From positions 1 to 35,191 of the forward strand of contig JAJYKL010000041.1 in the NCBI GenBank assembly GCA_021788625.1: DNA of 35,191 nt, read 5' to 3'. Under the pieces are notes generated by a model. The model saw only the letters and a list, made by a program, of their open reading frames with translations. It did no database searches and had not been told where the DNA came from. Within the stretch, counting starts at the first letter, position 1; each line of letters begins with the position of its first letter. The translations under genes and the position numbers were made by a program. Below are positions 7,950-13,978 of the stretch, one piece after another. This DNA comes from Chloroflexota bacterium (lineage in GTDB: Bacteria > Chloroflexota > Anaerolineae > J036 > Brachytrichaceae).

Positions 7950-9227
7950 GTGGCATTTGAAACTGTTTTCATCATGGATACGTCCAGCATCAAATATGGG
8001 TCGGGTGCGACTCGTGAAGTTGGGCATGACATGGAGCAGTTTGACGTCAAACGGGTCATGGTCGTCACCGACCCCAACCTGGCAGACAGTGAACCCGTCA
8101 AGGTGACGCTGGCTGCCCTGAGGACCGTTGGGATGGATGCTGTCCTGTTTGACCAGGTACGGGTCGAGCCCACCGATGCCTCCTTCAAAGAAGCCATCCG
8201 CTTTGCTTCGCAGGGCCGGTTCGAGGGCTACATCGCCGTCGGAGGCGGTTCGAGCATGGACACGGCGAAGGTTGCCAATCTGTACGCCACGCATCCGGCG
8301 GACTTCCTGGCCTACGTCAATCCACCACTGGGTGAAGGGCGTGCCGTACCAGGCCGGCTCAAACCACTGATCGCCATTCCCACCACCGCCGGAACCGGCA
8401 GCGAGACGACAGGCGTTGCCGTATTCGATTTCCTGGATTTACATGTAAAGACGGGTATTGCCCACCGCAGCTTGCGGCCGCTGCTGGGCATTGTCGATCC
8501 CGATAACACCCGCACCCTGCCCAGGATGGTGGCGGCCTGTACCGGACTGGACGTGCTGAGCCACGCGCTGGAGTCACTTACGGCGATACCCTTCAGTGCC
8601 CGGCCTGCTCCCGAAAACCCCAAACTGCGGCCGTCCTATCAAGGGTCCAACCCCATCAGCGACATCTGGTCTGCCCGGGCGATTGAAATGGTTTCGAAAA
8701 ATCTGCTGCGGGTGCTTGAGAACCCCAACGATGATGAAGCACGCAACGCGATGGCACTGGCAGCGACCTTTGCCGGCATCGGCTTTGGCAATGCAGGCGT
8801 TCATCTGCCACATGCCATGGCCTACCCGGTGGCCGGTATGGTGCGATCCTACACACCGCCAGGATACCCAGCGCACCATCCCATGATCCCGCACGGCATG
8901 TCCGTCATCCTGAATGCACCGGCCGTATTCCGTTTCACTGCACCAGCAAACCCTCAACGACATCTCTACGCAGCCGGCCTGATGGGGCTGGATGTGTCTG
9001 AGGTGAAAGCGGAGGATGTGGGCGGTTTACTGAGTGATGCCATCATCGCACTCATGAGAAAGACGGGAATGCCCAACGGTCTGCGGGCTGTTGGCTTCAG
9101 TCTGGACGATGTGGACCGCCTGGTGGCAGGTACCCTGGATCAGCAGCGTCTCACGAAACAGGCGCCCCGCTCAGCCAGCGCCAGAGATATAAGGCAGCTC
9201 TTCTTTGAATCGATGACGCTGTGGTAA
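7950..9227 (+). CDS. Hydroxyacid-oxoacid transhydrogenase-like iron-containing alcohol dehydrogenase
   Basis: The 425-residue protein is a full-length group III (iron-type) alcohol dehydrogenase. It has the cofactor motif GGGSSMDT (98-105), the block PTTAGTGSETTG, and metal-binding histidines in DVLSHALES and HPMIPHG. Segments such as RVEPTD, YQGSNPISDIW and FAGIGFGNAGVH are characteristic of the hydroxyacid-oxoacid transhydrogenase branch (animal ADHFE1), which oxidises 4-hydroxybutyrate while reducing 2-oxoglutarate without free NAD. The GTG start is chosen because GGAGG (7939-7943) sits six bases upstream and the protein begins where the family does. A FucO-like lactaldehyde reductase role would fit the fucose context, but the sequence is closer to the transhydrogenase branch. 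Confidence 0.88.
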   Translation: MAFETVFIMDTSSIKYGSGATREVGHDMEQFDVKRVMVVTDPNLADSEPVKVTLAALRTVGMDAVLFDQVRVEPTDASFKEAIRFASQGRFEGYIAVGGGSSMDTAKVANLYATHPADFLAYVNPPLGEGRAVPGRLKPLIAIPTTAGTGSETTGVAVFDFLDLHVKTGIAHRSLRPLLGIVDPDNTRTLPRMVAACTGLDVLSHALESLTAIPFSARPAPENPKLRPSYQGSNPISDIWSARAIEMVSKNLLRVLENPNDDEARNAMALAATFAGIGFGNAGVHLPHAMAYPVAGMVRSYTPPGYPAHHPMIPHGMSVILNAPAVFRFTAPANPQRHLYAAGLMGLDVSEVKAEDVGGLLSDAIIALMRKTGMPNGLRAVGFSLDDVDRLVAGTLDQQRLTKQAPRSASARDIRQLFFESMTLW

Positions 9228-9273
9228 TGATGGCTCGGCAGGTGCGGCAGGTCGAAGAGTGGCACTATGATTG

Positions 9274-9465
9274 TTACAAGACCAGGCTACCGGCTGGCTT
9301 ACTTAACGATTGATCAGATGGTTTGGCTCTATCAATCTGAAAAAACACATCCAGCTCGCCTCGAAACTCCTGCAACCCCAGACGGGTCATCCCAATCTTC
9401 TCCATGACTCGCAGGGAAGCCTTATTGAGCGGGTTAACCATTCCGTAAATCCGATCAATGCCAGC
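9274..9465 (-). pseudogene. GNAT acetyltransferase C-terminal remnant
   Basis: Reading the minus strand from about 9465 to the TAA at 9274 gives 63 codons with the C-terminal half of a RimJ/RimL-type GNAT acetyltransferase: GIDRIYGMVNPLN, then ASLRVMEKIGMTRLG, then EFRGELDVFFQI. These match the acetyl-CoA-binding and final-strand region, where the family usually has NP-x-N-x-A-S-x-R-V-x-E-K-x-G-M. The N-terminal half is absent; instead the DUF932 gene runs into this sequence in another frame and stops at 9455. No matching N-terminal half was found on the other side of the DUF932 gene. This is a fossil left by an insertion or deletion. Confidence 0.72.
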
Positions 9466-10399
9466 GGATGGCGTGCGCGCGGTCCTGCTGGCCGCCGCCG
9501 AACAGGCTGTAGTACTCGCGCTCGCCGCCGCGGCGCATGGGGCGGGTGTGATCGATGAAGTCGGTCAGTGCGTTGTAGGCCGTCCAGCCAGTGTGCTGCA
9601 CGTCCTTGCTGACATTGTTGATCTCGGCCTCGAAGCCGTCGCGAATGGCCAGGCGCTGCCGGGCGATCAGTGCGCCGGCCGGCTTGCCATCGTCCTCTTT
9701 CTTGGATGGGAACATGGCGGCTGCAAACTCCCTGACGAGTGGCGAGGTCATCTGCTTGGCGGCAATGGCGGTGAAGAACTCGCTCCACTCGCTGCCATTC
9801 GCCGCGGTCATGCCCAGAAGGTGATGGGCGATCTTCAGCTGGTACTCGGGGTTGCCCTTGTGCGCAATGCGGATCACGTTCTCATCCAGCCCGTCAGCGA
9901 TCGAAAGCGCGATGGAGATCGTGTTCCAGCAGACGACGCGGATCGCAGTAGGAGCGCCGGTAAAGGGGCGCGATCCGTCATGCGCCAGCGCGGTCAGGGT
10001 GTACATCTTCACCAGGTCTTCCTTGCCGACGCAGAAGTGATGTTTCTCGAGCTGCGCCAGGGCCCACACCACGGCGCCGCCCTTGAGGACGCCGCCGGTC
10101 TCATACACCGCTTCGCCTTCCGCGACCACCGGCTCCAGCACGTCGTACAGCGACTTATTCTGGATGATCTTGTACTGATCACCCACGACGCCCAGCACCG
10201 CGCCGGTGTCGGCGCGCACCGTGGCGAAGTGATCGACCACTTCCTTGCCGTCCACATGGATGGGGCGGCGGATCACCTCATAATTCTGGCCGCTGAGGTT
10301 GTAGGCTTCATCGCGGGTGAGACGGCGATCAGCCACGACGCCCTTGTTGTGCCAGGCGCCAACTTTTGCGAAGAATCCTTGTTCGAGATAATCGGGCAT
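9455..10399 (-). CDS. DUF932 domain protein (phage/plasmid-like), possibly C-terminally clipped
   Basis: The 314-residue protein matches the DUF932 / TIGR03299 'phage/plasmid-like protein' family from end to end. Landmarks are the early YEVIRRP and GVVGDQYKIIQN segments, the central VVCWNTI, and the late HTGWTAYNALTDFIDH. The function is unknown; homologues are common on plasmids, prophages and integrated elements. The usual C-terminal tail (a short Leu/Ala-rich helix after SLFG-x-G) is replaced by RAHAIRWH, where the frame enters the GNAT remnant, so a few native residues are probably lost. The ATG at 10399 has a purine-rich AAAGGAAA upstream. The gene looks more GC-rich than its flanks, consistent with transfer. 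A perfect 12-bp stem lies in its upstream leader. Confidence 0.85.
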   Translation of the reverse strand: MPDYLEQGFFAKVGAWHNKGVVADRRLTRDEAYNLSGQNYEVIRRPIHVDGKEVVDHFATVRADTGAVLGVVGDQYKIIQNKSLYDVLEPVVAEGEAVYETGGVLKGGAVVWALAQLEKHHFCVGKEDLVKMYTLTALAHDGSRPFTGAPTAIRVVCWNTISIALSIADGLDENVIRIAHKGNPEYQLKIAHHLLGMTAANGSEWSEFFTAIAAKQMTSPLVREFAAAMFPSKKEDDGKPAGALIARQRLAIRDGFEAEINNVSKDVQHTGWTAYNALTDFIDHTRPMRRGGEREYYSLFGGGQQDRAHAIRWH

Positions 10400-10434
10400 A
10401 TCTAATTTCCTTTGTCTATCGTATGAAATGAAAC

Positions 10435-10460
10435 GCCCCGAGTAAATGTTTACTCGGGGC
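10435..10460 (-). terminator. Perfect 12-bp stem-loop between the Met-rich and DUF932 genes
   Basis: Positions 10435-10446 (GCCCCGAGTAAA) and 10449-10460 form a perfect inverted repeat with a 2-nt spacer. On the minus strand it lies downstream of the Met-rich protein gene and 35 nt upstream of the DUF932 start codon. The following GTTTCATTTCAT is only moderately T-rich. It could be a terminator, an attenuator in the DUF932 leader, or a protein-binding palindrome; the role is inferred. Confidence 0.5.
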
Positions 10461-10678
10461 TATTTCTGGTGTTTTATTTGGCCAGGCCAAATCTAAAGGA
10501 ATACGGCGGTTACTTATAGTGGGATACTAATACCTCAAGCATGGTAATTATTGACCATCTACACAAACCGTGGTGGCTGCCATCTACTGAGATCGGTCAA
10601 ATTATGATCCGGCAATTTTGGCGGCTTAGGTCGAGAATTCTCTACTTGGTTTACTAGCCGACAATCAGTAGCTGCGCC

Positions 10679-11593
10679 TTATCTCTCACTCATTTCAATG
10701 TAGTTGCCGTGCCAGGTATGTAGAAAGACCTGACTGGTATATCCATTGACACTCAACATTCCGGTAACCTTGCCGTCGCGCAGGATGTCGATGGTGTAAT
10801 AGCCGTAGAATGTATCGGCGTCTTCGGCCGTCTTCGCGCCGGGTAGATTTTGATCGAGATAGGCCTGGGCAGCCGTCAGCGCATCCGCCGCGCTCACCGG
10901 CATGGCGGTGGTGGCCTCGCCTGTTGACCCGCCCATCATAAAGCGCATGGGGCTGTACTTGGTGTTCCACATCATGTTCGGTCCAGGCTCGGGAAACACA
11001 GCCTGCGTCGCAGGATTGACCAGCAGTTCGAACGCGCCTGCGCCCGTGCTCTTCTCGGTGATACGGGCATAGGCGTTGTTGTCGAATATCATCACTTCGG
11101 CCAGGGCGAGGTCCTTGTTACCCAGACTGGACAGGTAGCCGTTCACGGCGGCTGTCGCCTGATCGACCGACAATGGCTTCACGCCCAAAAGAGAGTTGGA
11201 GCCGAAGCCCATCATCACGCCACCTCCCATCATGCCGCCGCCTATCCTGGCGCCCATACCGTGCGCTCTGTGCATTGGAACATACCGCTGTGTACCGGTA
11301 TAACCCATCATGCCGGTATTGCCCATCATTTGCTGCGCGGTGTAACCACCCATCATGCCGAAGCCATTTGGCACAGTCGCTGTGTAACCCATCATGTTGC
11401 CAAGCGTAGTGGCAGAAGAGCGATTACTGCCATTAGCGCCCATCATGCTCCGCGCACCGCCCATCATGGAGCCTGCTCCCCAGCCAAAAGGGCCGCCGGA
11501 ACGCGCGAACACGCTGCCAGCCATACCGATGATCAGCCCGGCGCCGGCGACGACGGCAGCGGCCAATAGTATGCGACGAAATGAGTTGTTCAT
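10679..11593 (-). CDS. Exported methionine-rich (MMG-repeat) protein with PepSY-like C-terminus
   Basis: The 304-residue protein starts with a Sec signal peptide (two Arg at 6-7, hydrophobic 9-24, likely cleavage after SVFA at 30). Residues 40-131 are low-complexity Gly/Met sequence with eight MMG motifs, several as MMGYT or MMGGYT, plus His109 and His111; a ninth MMG is at 219-221. Residues 140-304 contain two similar alpha/beta units, each with an A-x-x-A-x-x-YL helix followed by strands (LSVDQATAAVNGYL; VSAADALTAAQAYL), resembling PepSY domains; this is my reading. Met clusters in exported proteins commonly bind Cu(I) or Ag(I). There is no cysteine. The ATG has AGGAGAA upstream, and the SHOCT gene ends 39 bp upstream in the same direction, so co-transcription is likely. 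Confidence 0.82.
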   Translation of the reverse strand: MNNSFRRILLAAAVVAGAGLIIGMAGSVFARSGGPFGWGAGSMMGGARSMMGANGSNRSSATTLGNMMGYTATVPNGFGMMGGYTAQQMMGNTGMMGYTGTQRYVPMHRAHGMGARIGGGMMGGGVMMGFGSNSLLGVKPLSVDQATAAVNGYLSSLGNKDLALAEVMIFDNNAYARITEKSTGAGAFELLVNPATQAVFPEPGPNMMWNTKYSPMRFMMGGSTGEATTAMPVSAADALTAAQAYLDQNLPGAKTAEDADTFYGYYTIDILRDGKVTGMLSVNGYTSQVFLHTWHGNYIEMSER

Positions 11594-11632
11594 GTGTTTC
11601 TCCTGCCTGTGTTGGGATTTATACTCAGAGTG

Positions 11633-11887
11633 TCACGCCTCGACATCGCGGCGCATCTGCTCGAACTGCTCTTTTGAGATTTCGCCGCGCGCGTAGCGTT
11701 GCTTCAGAATCTCTGTGGCCGAGAGCGATATGTCTCCGCGTTGTGCTGGGCCACTCGATGCTGCGCCGTGGGCCGCTCTGGGGAAGAGCAAACTCAACAA
11801 AAAAACCGCGAGACCGATGGGGACCAGCATAATGATCACCATCATGATCCAACCGAATCCAAAGCCAAAACCCATCATGTCTTGCAT
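11633..11887 (-). CDS. SHOCT-domain small membrane protein
   Basis: From the ATG at 11887 this is an 84-residue protein: a short Met/Gly/Phe-rich start (QDMMGFGFGFG), one transmembrane helix (about 12-34), a linker, and a C-terminal SHOCT domain (about 57-83, ATEILKQRYARGEISKEQF). SHOCT is a short C-terminal oligomerisation-type domain. A GTG at 11923 would extend it by 12 residues but lacks a ribosome site; another ATG at 11878 has AGGGA nine bases upstream and is also possible. It sits between the sensor kinase and the Met-rich exported protein, all on one strand, and shares their MMG motif. A membrane accessory role in metal response is inference. Confidence 0.8.
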   Translation of the reverse strand: MQDMMGFGFGFGWIMMVIIMLVPIGLAVFLLSLLFPRAAHGAASSGPAQRGDISLSATEILKQRYARGEISKEQFEQMRRDVEA

Positions 11888-11973
11888 TCCCTGGCGCGCA
11901 GCTCCTTTTGGAGCACGGCGCACCGCGTGTATAGCTGTGCAAGCAAGATGGTAGCTGGACTGTGTAACGAACG

Positions 11974-12004
11974 ATTAAAGCGCGTGTGAAGATTTGATGA
12001 AGAT
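11974..12004 (-). promoter_or_regulatory. 11-bp-spaced direct repeat and -10 box upstream of the SHOCT/Met-rich genes
   Basis: On the minus strand ATCTTCA occurs twice with an 11-bp period (+ strand TGAAGAT at 11987-11993 and 11998-12004). It is followed a few bases later by TTTAAT (+ strand ATTAAA, 11974-11979), a five-of-six match to the -10 consensus. There is no normal -35 box. OmpR/PhoB-type regulators bind 11-bp direct repeats placed just this way, so this may be the target of the adjacent response regulator, driving the SHOCT and Met-rich genes. The repeat is seen; the regulator assignment is inferred. Confidence 0.5.
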
Positions 12005-12020
12005 CGAGCCAGCCAGTGGC

Positions 12021-13133
12021 CTAGGCAAGTGGCAGGCTGAACGTGAATGTGCTGCCCTGGCCGATGCCGGGGCTAGAGGCCCAGATGCGGCCGCCGTGGG
12101 CCTCGACCAGGTATTGGCTGATCGTGAGGCCGATTCCGCTGCCCCCGCCGGCGCGCGAACGCGAGCGGTCCACACGATAAAAGCGTTCAAATACATGCGG
12201 CAGATGTTCGGCAGAGATGCCCAGCCCCGTGTCGCAGACGGAGAATAGCACCTCATGCGCCTCAGCCCGGGCATTTACTGTGACGCTCCCGCCCGCAGGC
12301 GTGTACTGCAGGGCGTTGCCCAACAGGTTGACCAGCACCTGGGTGATGCGCGCCGTGTCCATGCGCACCGCTGGGAGAGAAGGTGGGGTATCCACCTCCA
12401 GGCGAACGCCTTTATCGTCGTATTGCATCCGCAACCGATCCGCTGCCGTACGGATCAGTGGACCTGGGTCATTCAAGAGCAGATCAAGCGGAATCTGGCC
12501 GGCTTCGGCGCGCGATAGCTCCTCCAGGTCACGAACCAGCCGCTGTAAACGGGTGACTTCATGCTGGACACTCAGGAATGTGGCTGTCTCGGCCGGCAGC
12601 ACGCCGTCAACCAGCCCCTCCATCGTGCTGCGGATGCTGCTGAGCGGTGTGCGCAATTCATGCGCCACGTTGCCGATCAGCTCCACCCGCCTTTGCTCAA
12701 CCTGCTCGAGCGTCCCGGCCATCTGGTTGAAAGAGTGCGCCAGGATGCCGAGTTCGTCTGCGCCAGGCATGTAAACACGCTGATGGTAATCACCGCTGGC
12801 AATACGCTGGCTGGCTTCAGTCATGGCATGCAGCGGGCCGATGATCCGCCGCGCGGTGAAGATGCTGACCATCACGGCCGCCACGATGGCCGCGACCGCT
12901 GCCACGACCAATACCTCGTTGACGGCAGCGGTAAAGTTGTCGCGCAGGTCGCCCATCATGCCTGCGCCCTGCGGCATCATCGACTGCATGATCGCCATGT
13001 GCCGGTCCAGTGCAGTCGGCGCGCTCAGTCTGGCTGTCACAGCGAGAACCGTGACCCCGACGAGGACGATGACCAGGTATGACAGGAGCAATTTCCAGGC
13101 CAGGCTCGTGCGCAAGATCGATATGAGCTTCAT
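12021..13133 (-). CDS. HAMP-domain sensor histidine kinase with Met-rich extracytoplasmic loop
   Basis: The 370-residue kinase has TM1 (about 13-33), a short external loop (34-72), TM2 (about 73-93), a HAMP domain (94-146), an H-box VAHELRTPLSS with phospho-acceptor His158, and an ATPase domain with an N-box (NLLGNALQYTP), G1 (DTGLGIS), F (ERFYR) and G2 (GGGSGIGLTIS). All catalytic motifs are intact. The loop contains His45 and Met46, 49, 52, 53, 59 and 60 within 16 residues, including MM pairs like those of the neighbouring Met-rich protein. That suggests soft-metal (Cu(I)/Ag(I)) sensing. The start codon overlaps the response-regulator stop by 4 bp (ATGA), so the two are translationally coupled. 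Confidence 0.92.
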   Translation of the reverse strand: MKLISILRTSLAWKLLLSYLVIVLVGVTVLAVTARLSAPTALDRHMAIMQSMMPQGAGMMGDLRDNFTAAVNEVLVVAAVAAIVAAVMVSIFTARRIIGPLHAMTEASQRIASGDYHQRVYMPGADELGILAHSFNQMAGTLEQVEQRRVELIGNVAHELRTPLSSIRSTMEGLVDGVLPAETATFLSVQHEVTRLQRLVRDLEELSRAEAGQIPLDLLLNDPGPLIRTAADRLRMQYDDKGVRLEVDTPPSLPAVRMDTARITQVLVNLLGNALQYTPAGGSVTVNARAEAHEVLFSVCDTGLGISAEHLPHVFERFYRVDRSRSRAGGGSGIGLTISQYLVEAHGGRIWASSPGIGQGSTFTFSLPLA

Positions 13134-13822
13134 AGCGCCTCATCCTCGAAGCGGTAGCCGGCGCCTCTGATCGTGGCGATCAGCGCCGGATAAGCCGGAT
13201 CATCCTCAACCTTTTTGCGCAGGTGGCCGAGGTGGACATCGACCACGCGTTCGTCGCCATAGTAGTCGCTGCCCCAGACCTGCTCGATGATCTGCTCGCG
13301 GCTCAGGACGCGTCCACGATGACGAGCCAGTGTATACAACAGGTCAAACTCCAGTGAGGTGAGATCAACGGGTGCGCCATCCTTCCAGGATCGCCGGGCA
13401 CCAGGATCAATCCTCAGCCGGTGAAACACCAGTACAGTTTCTGGCTGTGCGCTGTTGCGCCCACGGCGTAACACGGCCTTTACGCGGGCTACGAGTTCGC
13501 GCGGGCTGAAGGGTTTGGTCATGTAATCGTCGGCGCCGACAGACAGCCCGACGATCTTGTCGGTCTCGCTGGATTTGGCGGTCAGCATCAAGACGTACAC
13601 ATCCGACTCTCGCCGCACTTGTTGGAGCACTTCGAAGCCATCCATGCCGGGTAGCATGACATCCAGCACTATCAGGTCCGGTGTGAACGCGCGCGCTGCT
13701 CTTAACGCTGCCGGCCCATTGCTGGCGATGTCCGTCGTATAACCCTCCTGCTCCAGGTACGCTTTCAACGTGCTGACAATGGAAGGCTCGTCGTCCACGA
13801 CTAGTATTTTGGCGCTAGCCAT
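13130..13822 (-). CDS. OmpR/PhoB-family response regulator
   Basis: From the ATG at 13822 the protein has 230 residues: a receiver domain (acidic pair Asp10-Asp11, phospho-acceptor Asp54, Thr81, Lys103) and a C-terminal winged helix (about 130-228) ending in RGAGYRFED. A TTG at 13837 could add five residues, but AAAGG is well placed for the ATG. It is the first gene of a run RR-kinase-SHOCT-Met-rich protein. A weak promoter, TTGACC-16-TAACCT on the minus strand (13892-13865), is possible. The 11-bp direct repeat at 11987-12004 is a candidate target. By context it likely controls metal resistance; BaeR- or CopR-like identity is not proven by the sequence. Confidence 0.92.
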   Translation of the reverse strand: MASAKILVVDDEPSIVSTLKAYLEQEGYTTDIASNGPAALRAARAFTPDLIVLDVMLPGMDGFEVLQQVRRESDVYVLMLTAKSSETDKIVGLSVGADDYMTKPFSPRELVARVKAVLRRGRNSAQPETVLVFHRLRIDPGARRSWKDGAPVDLTSLEFDLLYTLARHRGRVLSREQIIEQVWGSDYYGDERVVDVHLGHLRKKVEDDPAYPALIATIRGAGYRFEDEAL

Positions 13823-13978
13823 AGGTGTGCCTTTCAAGAATCACATAAGATCGTATCACCGGATAGGTTACCTTCACTCTAATATCGGTCAACACGCAGT
13901 ATGGCCTATCCTCCTCAGGCGAAAGGCCACTGCTTCACCAGGTACACGCTACGATCAGAATTATTTGAGACGAACAGA

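Noticed and set aside
9458..10405. Plus-strand 315-codon open frame across the DUF932 gene
   Set aside because: Exact antisense shadow of DUF932; the minus-strand product matches a known family over its full length.
10679..11593. The repeated CCCATCAT units seen on the plus strand as a possible DNA repeat or CRISPR-like array
   Set aside because: They are the codons of MMG motifs in a minus-strand protein; spacing is irregular and there are no uniform spacers.
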